Assembly: GCA_012295275.1 (NCBI GenBank)
Contig: CM022677.1
Span: 914,647-978,646, forward strand
Direction: 5' to 3'
DNA length: 64,000 nucleotides
Origin: Chrysomallon squamiferum
Taxonomy: Eukaryota; Mollusca; Gastropoda; Neomphalida; Peltospiridae
Made by a program: the position numbers and the translations under genes. This document shows, one piece after another, positions 30,328 to 42,500 of this stretch (positions are counted from its first letter, which is position 1; every line of letters begins with the position of its first letter). The notes beneath the pieces were generated by a model that did no database searches, was not told the origin of the DNA, and saw only the letters and a list, made by a program, of their open reading frames with translations.

Positions 30328-32859
30328 TTATCTCATCGTTTTCCCCATCGACTTCCCAGACTTCACCGACTGCTGGGACACGCAGCTGTAACTCCTCTCA
30401 GTCATCTCGTGCTTCGGACTCAGGCCAGGCTCAGTGTCCAAACCATGCTGGATGAAGTTGTCTATGAGTGCGTTCACTTTATCAGGAACCTCAATCATCA
30501 CCATGTGACTGGCTTCTTCTATCACCTCAAGATGTGAGTTGTAGATAGCCTGCAATATATTTACATTTCATACTGTAAATACTTGTAGTCAGACTGCAAC
30601 GTTTTTACATTTCACTTAATACAATACACACGTATTTAAATTTCTAACACTGTTGACCCTCGATTTAATGGATTAACAAGAGGTCTGGAAAATGTAAAAT
30701 TTCTGGAAATCACAAATGTAATCATTAATACTAAACTTTACCGAAATATTAATCTTAGTACATGTAACAGCTATATAATACAGTAATATAATAATGTAAC
30801 AAAAACATACAGACATAAAAACAATGCAAACAAATATCAGCCCGCAATCCAGAAAATCATGTTCAATGAAACTGAGGGTCAACAGCAGTCAGCCATCAAT
30901 ATATTTATAGTCAAGGCATATTTTAAAATTCCACTGTAAGTTAAAACTGTTTGAAACAGAAGTGTTTAGAAATCCCCCGTAAGTGTTAACAGCTCTTCAG
31001 TAAATTGTTACCTCTTCCATCTCCTTCTCCTCCTGCAGAGAGATGAGCTGGTCCTGCAGACCATAAATCAACAGTGTGGGACACATGAGCCAGTTGTGAA
31101 AGAATTCATCACCTTCCGGCCAGATCTGTCCATTCATTGTGTGCTGCAGGACATACGTAGGTATACTGAATGCTTCCTCGGGAGAAATTACTGGCTCCTT
31201 AGTAAAAGCACCTCTGTTTTGATTAACAATAAATAGCTAATATTAATAACAGCAATAAATTACTAACATTAAATGACAGTAATACATTACTAATATTAAA
31301 TGAAAATAATAAATTACTAGTATTAAATAACAATAATAAATAGCTAATATTAAATAATAATAAATTACTAATATTCAATGACAATAATAAATTACTAATA
31401 TACTAAGAAATAATTATAATAATTATATATGGGTGAAAATGTAACATTAATGTACCTCCCTATTTTCCATGTATGATTATGACTATCTGGTATTATTTTG
31501 CTGTTAAACAATATTCTTCTTGTGTTTTTTCAAACTTATAAATTATGTAATATTTATTCAATAGCATCACAACCTTTCCTGAACCACTGGTATACAAAAT
31601 ATAAAGAAAAGAAAATTTTAAAACTGATTTACTTTTTGTACTTGCACTGAACACAGGGCCGTAAACACACAACCATGCATAAAGGCAGACTGAACACGCC
31701 CGGCTGTGGACTGAGTGGGGTGGGGCTCCCCCCACTGATAAGAATTAACTTTGATACCCTTCTTGACCTCTGGCGACCCAGAACTGCAGCAAATGAGCAA
31801 CTGAAGAAAGGAAAGAAAAGAAAATAACAAAATAGATTGAAATAGCTGATTATAGAAGTAGAACGTAATATATAGTTCATAAAATTAATTAAATAATATT
31901 TATTCTTAAATTGTTAATGAAGACTGCAGCCAAATATTAATAAAATAATTGTAATTCTGAACAGTGTTGAAATAATCTAATTTAATAATTCAGTTAATTG
32001 TATATCTTTAAGCAGTTTGTTGAAAAATACTGTTTAAAATAAAATGTAGATTAAAAAAAACTTACCCATAAGAATGAGCAATAATAATATTTTTTCTGTT
32101 GCAGTATCTGTCAAACACTGCTATAATGTCGGCAAGGATTTCATCAAAATGATAGGCACTTGCATTTCTTGGAGCAGAACTGAAACCATGACCAATAAGA
32201 TCAGGTGCAACAATTTCATATCCCATTGAAGAAAAATAAGTAAGCTGTGGCTTCCACACCTCACTTGATCCCCCCACACCATGAAAGAAAAAAAGCACAA
32301 AATCACAATGTGAAGAAGAGTCATGATGTTCATTCAAGTTATTTAAACTATCTTGAAGTCCCAAGTCTTCGATGGAGTGTGTATGAGGTTCAGTGTTGGT
32401 CACAGTTCCATTTTCCATTTTGAGAACATCGTCGTTTTTCTGACCGACAGCAACCTGGACTCCCGATGCTGATCTCACACCAGGAGTCATCTGACTGAAG
32501 GTGGACTCGTTAGACAACCATCCACTGACTGCCCCTGGTAAAACAGGATTAGCTTCGTCATAATGGGAGTCAGCAGGCACTTCAGGTAATGTATTTTGAG
32601 TTGTTGATTTTCTTCTTTTTGGCAGCTTCAGTGGGCCAGATGTGGCAAATTTAGGATGCAGTCCACGTTCTTTCATTTTCAGGTACATCTCCATATCTTT
32701 TTCAAACTGCTCATCTCGGGGTTTGGGGTTTAGATGAAGTATCCTCAGTCTTCGATTTTGACGAATTTCAATAATCTCATATCCATTATGAATGCCTGGT
32801 GTGGGAGACACTTTCTGTCTTCTTCCACAGAAACAACACAGACAGCCACCCTGTGACAT
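30328..32859 (-). CDS. ABHD8: Alpha/beta hydrolase domain protein 8 (ABHD8)
   Basis: Serine hydrolase-fold protein of 461 aa (human 439). Coding exons on the minus strand: 32859-32066, 31800-31633, 31213-31012 and 30549-30328, all GT/AG with matching phases. The N-terminus has a Cys cluster (MSQGGCLCCFCGRR) that could be palmitoylated, then a disordered linker. The hydrolase domain begins at about residue 190 with VLFFFHGVGGSSEVWKPQL. Catalytic residues visible are the nucleophile S263 in AHSYG, D375 in YGLQD and H403 in EEASHMVM. Exon 2 is hard to see in frame searches, but CSFAAVLGRQRSRRVSKLIL followed by ISGGSPTPLSP aligns with the ABHD8 family. Family biochemistry is little known; human ABHD8 is linked to NLRP3 turnover. 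It is head-to-head with MRPL34, as in human. Confidence 0.94.
31222..31410. repeat. AT-rich minisatellite next to ABHD8 exon 3 acceptor
   Basis: About seven diverged copies of a roughly 27-bp unit (AATAATAAATTACTAATATT-like core). The array begins within about 10 bases of the acceptor of exon 3 (31213) and extends into the upstream intron. Confidence 0.8.
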
Positions 32860-33040
32860 CAGGCTGTTATTTCACTTTGCACTGCTAATAAATACCATAC
32901 CTTTGTTTTATTACGTTACAAATATTTAATTATCTCAAATTTTGAAGGAAGAAAGATTTCACAAAAGATCACAGTGTAAAAATTATAACAGTGTAAAAAT
33001 ATAAAAATTAGCTGATTTAGAATAAAATAAATATGAAAGG

Positions 33041-33088
<48 letters not shown>

Positions 33089-33777
33089 TTATAACTTAAT
33101 TTCGTTTGTTTTAATAAATCTTTGACATTACTTAAATAAAATAAAATTCAGTTATATCATCAAAACTGTAACTTACTGCGTGTTTATTCATTCAACTAAT
33201 GAAAAATAAACTTGTTCGCTCTGCCGAAATTATGACACGTCCATGATCATGATCATGATATTGATAATTTCCACCGATTTGACAGACCGACTATCTTTCC
33301 ATTCTTAATTTGATTATTATACTTTGCAGAACTACATAAACATTTATTAATAATAAATTTCGAAGTCATTCCGAATGGAAGTCGTAGATTTTTCTTTTTG
33401 TCGTAAATGTGTAATTTATAATTGTTTAACTTTCTGGAATTTGTAATTTCCTATCACTATCAGTGTATCAATGTTTACAGTCTCTATGAATGGGCCAAAA
33501 TTCCACTTCCGACAAAAAATATGTTATTCTTCCGGAATATAGTTATAAAGTAATGATATGATGTATGATGCAAACATTATTTTTATCATTCATAATTGAG
33601 ACACATTATTATTGTTTTTTATTACTAATTATTGACAATTAGACATTACTTCATTCTTGTGCCGTATATGAAATAGTTATGCTCTTGGCGTATTAATATG
33701 CGAACGTGTTGATGCAATACGGTCGCTGTTCCTTAAATTAAGCAAGTACTTGTTAAAAACAACGTTTCGCGATAATC
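32860..33777. promoter_or_regulatory. Divergent promoter region ABHD8/MRPL34
   Basis: 918 bp between the two start codons, likely a shared bidirectional promoter. It holds a (TTA)n run at 33041-33088 nearer ABHD8. The half nearer MRPL34 is less repetitive and has palindromic CATGATCATGATCATGA at about 33242-33258. No TATA box or factor site can be assigned with confidence. Confidence 0.5.
33041..33088. repeat. (TTA)n microsatellite
   Basis: About 16 TTA units upstream of ABHD8. Confidence 0.9.
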
Positions 33778-36293
33778 ATGTCCGTTTTGCTGAGGTATGA
33801 GATTTTATTTTTAGCACTTTGAATTCAGTTTAATATGTATTACATTTAATTTTGTTTGACAGAAAATCTAAATGCTTTTCCAAAATATGCGTCTTATCGA
33901 CATGTGCGCACACGCATCTCAAAACAATTCCCCACTCCATAATGACAATTTCGGATAATTCCCAACTCGTAATTTTTTTTTTTTTTTTTATTAAATGTCT
34001 TTTACATGTTTATCAGAGTATTATTTCTTTGATTGCACTTGATAGGATGGATAATCCTTGGTTACACCTGGTTGATCTTTGTCAGTTAGTGCACAAAGAA
34101 GGCACAAGGTGGCTTCTCTTTGCAATTGCACGCGATGACAGGAACGTGTGCTTTGTGATCTCATGCTTGATGAGGATTGGACTGACACTAATGATCCGAA
34201 ACAGTGACAGTGGAGGTCTGAGACCTCTGATAGGATGTTAGTGTTTTCTACTTGTGATGCCCAGCGTTACCTCGCTAGTTCTGACTCCTGGTAATGGTAT
34301 AGTGACGGAATATTCAACGTTGCACCACTACTGTTCACTCAGCTGTGTGTGATCCGCTTACTGTTTGGAGAGTCAGCTGTGACCTGTGTGTATGCATCCC
34401 TGCCAAACTAGCATTAGTCCACCTAAGAGGAACTGTTCACTGCCATACAAGTCAGATACAGAGTTCGGTTTCCAGGGTGATCCCACAACCATCATCCTTG
34501 ACTTTGAGCAAGCTGTGATTAATGCTGTGACGTCATCCTTCGGAACACAAGTCAATGTACAAGGCTGCTTCTCTCACCTAACACACATGGAGGAAGATCT
34601 AGACCCTTGGTCTTGTACAGCGATATAAAGAAGATGACGTGAAACTCTTCTGTGGCGTGGTAGATGAACTGGCCTTTTTACCAGTGGATGATGTTCCTGA
34701 GGTGTGACATATCTACAGCAGCACACTCCAGAAGGACTCCAACCTCTCCTGGACTACTTTGACAGCACCTATGTGTCCAGACCCTTCCGTCGTATTCAGC
34801 CTCCACAACTTGCAGACAGATCCATCCCTCCACTTAGGATGTGTTGCATGCCTCCCATGTACCCACCATCCATGTGGAACATCAATTCCATTACTCATGA
34901 ACGGGGGAATCAAGAACCAACAACATTAGGAAGGGATGGAACAGCGCCTTTGCAGAGTTAGCTGGACATGCACACCCTACCATCTGGAGGATCACTGATA
35001 GCATACAGAAAGATCAGGCCCAGGTTGCCACTGACCTACTGCATGACCTGCGTAGTGAGCCACCAGCAAAGTGTGCAAGATGCCACACCCAAAACTGCAG
35101 AAATTGTGCACTGACTGTCCCAGATGTACTAAGGGCATTGATCATAAGATTTAAATAAATGAAGCAGTTTTATATATCAATACTAATGAAAAATATTGTT
35201 GGTTAAAGTTTAATAAAAAAAATACTAATTCTGTTCATTACTAATGTGTGGAGTGGGAAATTGTCCGTTTACCCAGTGGTACTTTCATGAGTTGATTTTC
35301 AGATTATTGCTCTGCATGCATTGTTAATGCATTTTATTGTGGCTATAAAAAATACTGGTTGTCTAATTATATTTAGAATTCTTACCCAATTTACTTTCCA
35401 TTGATCCAAAGTTTGTTCAATCTGATCCATTATCCATTCTATAGGCTATGAATAGAATATGACATAAGGTTGCTGAAAAATAATTTAAATACAGGTCCTA
35501 ACACCTTTTCTTTTTTTATCCATCTTTGTGGAGTATGGTATTTTCAGAACTGATAATCAAAAAAAATTGAAGTTTTATATTTCCAACCATATCAAACATC
35601 ATGCCAGATTACAGCAAAATGAGAAAGGGTTGTGGTTTGTAAAACATTTTTGGAGATTTGACATGAAATAACTGACATATATACATGCACACTTCATTTA
35701 TTATCTACATATTGTTGGCATTTCTGATATTTCATAGCTAGCTAATTATATAATGTGATACACCCAGTGACACATATCACAAATATAGCAGATTACAGCA
35801 ATTTACTATTATGTTTTTCAGGTCATTAATAAAAGTTCAAGAGCATAATTCAAATACTTTCAAATTTCTCTTCAAAAGATTGTCAGAAGTTCAGTTCTGT
35901 TCAAGTGCTTCAAGTCCTTTATCTTCACAAGCTTCTGTTTCATGTGGCTTTTCTAAAAGTTCACAGTGCAGAGGCCTGCCTTTATGTACCAAAACTGTAA
36001 CAGATTTTCAACAAACTACATGGGCAGATGTTTGTGTTCAGTCTGTGAGAAACTCAACAAGGAAACATTATCAACCCAGTGCTTGGAAGCGAGTTAACAA
36101 ACATGGAATAGAGAAACGTCTGCTGACCGAATCAGGAATACATGTTCTGTGGCGAAGGCTTCTGAAAAATCGTTTCAATTTAGCACCATTTGAGAGGATT
36201 TTACCAGGAACAATTGATGGAAAAATACTTCCAAAGCATCAAATTCCAAAAGTATCAAAGAAAGAAATAGAAAGAATTTTAAAACAAAGATAA
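33778..36293 (+). CDS. MRPL34: Mitochondrial large-subunit ribosomal protein bL34m
   Basis: Structural protein of the mitochondrial large ribosomal subunit. Two coding exons, 33778-33794 and 35822-36293, encode 162 aa. Exon 1 supplies only MSVLL plus two bases of the next Arg codon, and the intron of about 2 kb carries a dead transposase. The in-frame ATG at 35811 lies in the intron next to the acceptor and is not the start. The first about 80 residues are basic and Ser-rich with few acids, as expected for a mitochondrial targeting and extension region. The bL34 core follows: RKHYQPSAWKRVNKHGIEKR then LWRRLLKNRFNL. A C-terminal tail of about 40 residues beyond the core (PFERILPGT to ILKQR) is absent from the human protein. 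It lies head-to-head with ABHD8. Confidence 0.92.
34045..35157 (+). pseudogene. Degenerate MULE-type transposase
   Basis: Remnant of a Mutator-like (MULE) transposase in MRPL34 intron 1, same strand. Pieces of the domain occur in order but in different frames with several stops. SDGIFNVAPLLFTQL, with the first catalytic Asp, is at about 34300. VTCVYASLPN comes next, then ILDFEQAVINAVTSSFG with the second Asp at 34500, and GCFSHL. PVDDVPEV and LLDYFDSTYVSRPFRR follow, then a later AELAGHAHPTIWR block at about 34950-34995 in the area of the third acidic residue, and a Cys cluster CARCHTQNC. Base composition is clearly richer in G+C than the flanking intron. It cannot encode an active enzyme. 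Terminal inverted repeats were not identified, so the element's true borders are unknown. Confidence 0.85.
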
Positions 36294-37315
36294 AAACATT
36301 TTTATTCAGCAAGTATTGGTATTTCATGTTTTGCGTCTGTGTGAAATTTAAGAGTTTAGGTGAGATAGATAAATATCATTGTAAGCTGCAGTTTATTTCT
36401 TAAGATGAAAAAAAAAAAGTGATGAATAAGCTGTGTACCTAATAAAAAAATATATATTAACTTTTAACGAAATTTTATTTTTTATTTAGTAGCATCAGAT
36501 TCTCTAACAAATTTTTTAAATGTAAACTGACTAAAAGGTGGTTTGAATCCATTTTGTGTGCCATTTCCTGTTGCATAAAAAGTTTCTTGTAATGTACAAG
36601 TGGACAGGCTAGCATGAGTTTTACATGTTTGAAAGATGCATATTAATCACTGACCATTTGACAAACAAATATTTAGTATAAAATTTCATGTATGGGTCAT
36701 CAATGGGAAACAGAATTAGCTGTAATGATGCAGCCACCAGAAATGTAGATAATAAATTAATAATATTTAAGCAGTTATATATATATATATATATATATAC
36801 TACCATATTGTTACTGAGAAATTGTTGCCATCACCATATACAGATTATTATCAAAATGAGTTGAATAGCTGTAAAAATAAATGTAATTTAATTTTATGCA
36901 TATTAAACAAATCATGTTTTACAACTTTTAGTCACCAACTGTCTTGAATGTAAAGCTGAGCTAATATAAAAATGTTTTTTTTAAAAGTATGTGCATAGAT
37001 GAATGTATGATTTTCAGTGTGACTGTTTTTACAAAAAGCAATCTTCTTGAAGAAAACCCACACAAATTAAAAATACCAGGTAATATTTGAGTGTAAACAA
37101 TTAAAGCAGATAATAAGTATATTGGAAAAAACATCTGTTTAATGACTACTTTTGATATACAGAGTTTTTTAATAATGTGTTTGAGAGAACCTGTTTGTAC
37201 CACCATTTGTATTGGGAAGGTGTAATTCAAATGATCATTCTGTAAAAACTAATGCAGATACATCATAGGATGTCCAAGAGATGAGGAAATAAATCAGGCT
37301 TACAGAGGAAGAAGC

Positions 37316-37347
<32 letters not shown>

Positions 37348-39591
37348 CTCTCATCTAAAAATTTCTTGCAGACATATATCTGTCTGCATTCTGTCCATCC
37401 CATCTACACACCTACCTAAAAATATATATATGTAAGTTGATATAATTTAACATATAATACTGAGTAAAGTGAGTATGTTGGAACTGATAAATATTGTCAA
37501 TACAGGTTGATGCAGCACATGGTAAAAGATGCATTACCATATTAGCAGTCATTTATTGTTAAGGCAACAGAATGAAACAATTAAATTTGTTAATATTTTA
37601 AAATTTAAAAAGTATTTTTATGATGTATATTTATAATTTTATATGAAAAAAACAACAACAAAAAAGTTTTTTTTTTTTTGTCATTCTTATTGAATATTCC
37701 AAGACAGTAATCCATTTCTAAAACTGTGAAACCAACATGTGTAACAACTAAAGGTATCTATATTAAAAACTTCAGTTTACAAAAATCATTTGAATTATCA
37801 AGGGAACCAAATGTGCAGCAAGCTATAAATTTGATAAACATAATATATATATATATATAAAAAAATTAAATTTAAAATCTAATTTAATAAATTATTGGTT
37901 AAGTTAAATAAAAATACACCAATTAATCATATAAAATTTTTATTTGGCACATTCTAATGAAGATGAAAATGTTTTCATTATTTATTCTTTTGTTTTCATC
38001 AGAATATTTAAAACAATGGGTCATGTTAAAGGCACAGTGTCATAAAATATTTTTACAGCTGAATCATTTAAAAACAAGGAAAAGAATATACTAGCATAAT
38101 AAATAAATTCTAAAGAATATAATAAACCTTGTTTTAGTAGCTGGAATGTGATTTAGTTCGTGGGATAGAGATGGGAGACAAGAGACACCATTCTGCAGCC
38201 TATTATAGTATCTGACCTTATTTTTTCATTTAAACTGATAATTATTTACAATAATATAATGTAAAAGATGAGTATTCTTTGAAACATTAACATTATGATT
38301 ATAGAAATCATAAGAGAAAATAAAAAATAACACAAAAAAAAAAGAATTATATAAATTTAGAAACACCAACATTATACTAAAATTGACATAATTGAAAAGT
38401 GAAAAATGTTACAAATTAACTTCAGTATGAAATTTTGATTCAGATACCTATGGAATGTTCAATAATTTAGTCAACCTGAACAACAGAAAAACAAAGAAAT
38501 ACACAATAACCAAATCTAATTCGAACACCTAAATTTCTCTGGAAAAAAGAAAATGTTTTCATGTAATAAAATAATAAACATTTGATGTATGACAATTCAA
38601 AGTACAGTATTTGAAATGCGGACTTCATTGGCATCATTTCTTGCCTGTCCATTACAGCTCATTATTATTCATGATTATGTGTTTAAAGTCAAATATTTTT
38701 CTTTTAAAATTACAATTTACTTTTAATTTATAACTACTATATACAGTTTTTTCTAAACCTTACAGTTACCTTTCTAAACAAGATTTTTTTTGGTGTACTT
38801 TTCCCCCCAAAATTTCCACATTTTAAAATGTATGTGTTTAGAATGCCAAATATTTTAAACTTGATTAATAAAATTAATGGTTTAAAAAAGCAGAATCTAC
38901 TTAAAACTTCCTATCAATATACCATGTTGCATTTCAGTCAAAAATATAACTGGCTAAGCAGATGTCACTGGAAAAAAAACCTAAGTTTTAGGACAGAAAA
39001 GTGATCAGAAGGATGCTTATCTCCACAGATACACAAAACTGATAAACCAAACATACATACACACTGCAATTGCACAACACTGTATTGGTAAAACAGCAAG
39101 TTCATACTGCATTTCTGTTTTACATGTAATTCTCCATTTGTTCTAGTTTGTACTGAACTAAATTCTTTCATTCTGATGTGATTAGTTAAATAAAAGTACA
39201 ATAATTTGAACAATTTTTCTTCAGCCCATAATAATTATTAACTATTTTACTTTATTACTTTACAAAACAACTCCATATCTAACGATTAAAAATCCTAGAA
39301 ATATTTAAATTAACAATGTATTTCAGAAAAATTAATTAGTTATGCTGCATTGTTCAACAACTTTACCAAAACTGACTAAAACGTTACAGCATTGACTATA
39401 TCCACATTAAAACCCTATTTTTGTACAATTAAAATAGAAAATGTATCACATTATTAGTATTACATTTTAAGATTTTTTGTTTTGTTCGTTATACAACTAT
39501 TAGCATGATCACATATTTAAACAATTCACATATTAAAAATACTCTGACTGGTCACAATGTTACAGAATTGATAAATAAATGCCAGAATTGT
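36294..39591. other. Non-coding region between convergent MRPL34 and SPG21
   Basis: About 3.3 kb of AT-rich DNA without supportable genes; it should include both 3' UTRs. Small (TA)n runs occur at about 36776-36800, 37322-37348 and 37842-37858. Confidence 0.6.
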
Positions 39592-42500
39592 CTAAGAAAA
39601 TGTCTCTTTGTTCTGTTGAACAATAAAGTCCTGTGTGTTCAGATTTTTTCTTTCTTCTTCTGTCAATTCCTTGGCTGAGTATGGCGTGTTCATAAACTGC
39701 TGGAGATGAATCTGACAAACAAATAATACTGATAGTAAAATTACAAATAACAATAATATGAAATGTAACAACAATATAACCCACAAAATTAATCAAAATG
39801 ACAGTAAAATGTATCCATATAATTGGAATGTACATATAATGCACAGTATTAATTCTCCTGTGTCTGTGATAAGTAGTTTTGTGCAGATATGGAAACAACT
39901 GAACATACATCAGATTTTTATATTCTCCATAAATCATTACTAGGGCTTTGTTTCTATTTTCTTGTGCTTGGGGGCTGAAGACCAGAATTAAGTCATTTCT
40001 GTTTACTTCTAAATCAAAACCACTTGTAAATTTATTTTGATAAAGTTTCCTATTTCCTGGGACGCATGTTACAAATAAAATTTGGTCAGTTCTTGTTCTT
40101 TACAGCAAGTTAAATGTGACTTTAGTTTGAATACATTTTTAAAAACTGTTCTAGAATTTTTTAATACTATATTTTTCTTATCATTTGAAATCAATGTAGC
40201 CAGCATTTGTTTATATTTCACAAAATGTCAGTTTTCTTAATAGTTTTCTTAACTGTTAACTATTTGTGTAACAACAGACCTGAATAAATATGTTGACCTC
40301 CACACTTCGACTCAGGTAGGGGAAGTTTCCTCCAGATTTTAAATGAGCTCGCTTAGCATTTGGATAGCATTTGTACATGTCTTCTTTCACTGCAGTTGAC
40401 AGCGCACAGTCATCAAACACCTTTAAAACAACATTTAAATTTAGCATTTCTTCTAAAGATTATTCTTTTGTTCAATTAAATGTCTTGCTAATCATAAACC
40501 TTAAAAAGTGAGGTAAATCTGCTCCTCTCTTTCTTGTGTCAATAATCACATTATAATAATGTAACTTACATCAATAACAGTGATGATCACACTTTGTAAC
40601 TTCTGTGGCTCCACGTAACAATTCATGCAGTTGAGAGTTAACCTTGATGCCAGTTCTGACTGTGACAACTGGTCAAGCTGAAATTAACAATATCCTTTTT
40701 AAACACAAACACATACAAAAACCTTTATAGGACTCCAACATTTTGTAAGAACTATTAATTCCATAAATAATAAGCCCAAAACTAAAAATTATTTTAACAA
40801 ATTGTATACTCCAACACAATAAACAACTTATGTAAAATATTTTCACTAACCTTTTCTACAAGGAAATCAACAGAATCAGCAATTCCATTGTCCATCAAAC
40901 CCTTATTGAAGTTTCCCATCACCATTCTCTTTAGTACTAAAGCTGGCATCATCCAAAACCTGAAAAACAATCTTTAAAATAAGCATAAAAATAATCTAAA
41001 ACACACATAGACACAAAGAACAGGTGCAAATTGTTCAGTATCAAAAGTTAATTTTTCAATTAGAGATACAATGGCTGACAAATGCCACAAACAACAGAGC
41101 ACAACTTAAATCAGCCCAGAATCTGTTGTGTGAGCATATTAACTTTGGGGTATTTTACAAAATTTAAACAAAAAAGACAACAGTGAGTTTTAAAAAAAGA
41201 AACAAAGAGCTGAACTAGTGTTGGTGAAAGACTGGTGTGTTTTGTCATTTTAAATGAATTGCATAAAATAATGGAACAGTTTTAAGACAACTGATTGGTA
41301 AAACTCAGCAAACATCTGAGCTAAAAATCCTCCAAGAGAGGCTCTGAAAATGTGTACCTGGTGAAAAAATGTGTACCTGAAACAACAAACAGACATCATC
41401 TCAAAAAAATTGTGTACCTGAAACAACAAACAGACATCATCTCAAAAAATGGTGGGTGAAACAACAAACAAACATCATCTCAAAAAAATGTGTACCTGAA
41501 ACAACAAACAGACATCATCTCACAAAAATGTGTACCTGAAACAACAAACAGACATCATCTCACAAAAATGTGTACCTGAAATAACAAACAGACATCATCT
41601 CAAAAAAATGTGTACCTGAAACAACAAACAGATGTCATCTCCTCAAAAACAATCATTTTTATTTAACTTAAGAAAATGCCATTATTTCATGGGCATGCAT
41701 GTATGTGCACTTTTATTGTGTACAAATGTTTTTCAACTGTAATACAGAGTAAAAACAATTCAGTGAAGGTTTTTTTCCACGACAGATAAATAAAAATGCA
41801 TTACGCCTTTTCTACTAAATTATTGTAATACATGTGATATTCTGAATACATATTATTTATTCTATCCAGAATGTGACTACTTATTACTTATCTTATACTG
41901 GTTTAAGTAATTAACTTTTTTGCATGATAAAGAAAATAAATATGAGACGAAGATTGTGCACATATTCTCTGTATATATGAATAATAATAAGTGATATACT
42001 GAGAGAACATGTTATACTCATTCTGTGTATAGATAGGTGAATGATATAATATAAGTGATATACTGAGAGAACATGTTATACACATTCTCTGTACAGATAT
42101 GTGAATAATAATAAGTGATATACTGAGAGAACATGTTATACACATTCTATGTACAGATATGTGAATAATAATAAGTGATATGATATAATTCTGTGTATAA
42201 TAGTGAATGATATAATATAAGATATACTGAGAACATGTTACACATTCTCTGTACAGATATGTAATAATAATAAGATATACTGAGAGAACATGAATTCTAT
42301 GATATGTGAATAATAATAAGTGATATACTGAGAGAACATGTTATACACATTCTGTGTATAGATAGGTGAATGATATAATATAAGTGATATACTGAGAGAA
42401 CATGTTATACACATTCTCTGTACAGATATGTGAATAATAATAAGTGATATACTGAGAGAACATGTTACACATTCTGTGTATAGATAGGTGAATGATATAA

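Noticed and set aside
34386-34961. Separate small genes in MRPL34 intron 1
   Set aside because: The frames are fragments of a single broken MULE transposase.
35811-35821. ATG at 35811 as the start of MRPL34
   Set aside because: The ATG overlaps the acceptor (TTTTTCAG). The upstream exon at 33778-33794 joins in phase and gives a better mitochondrial presequence.
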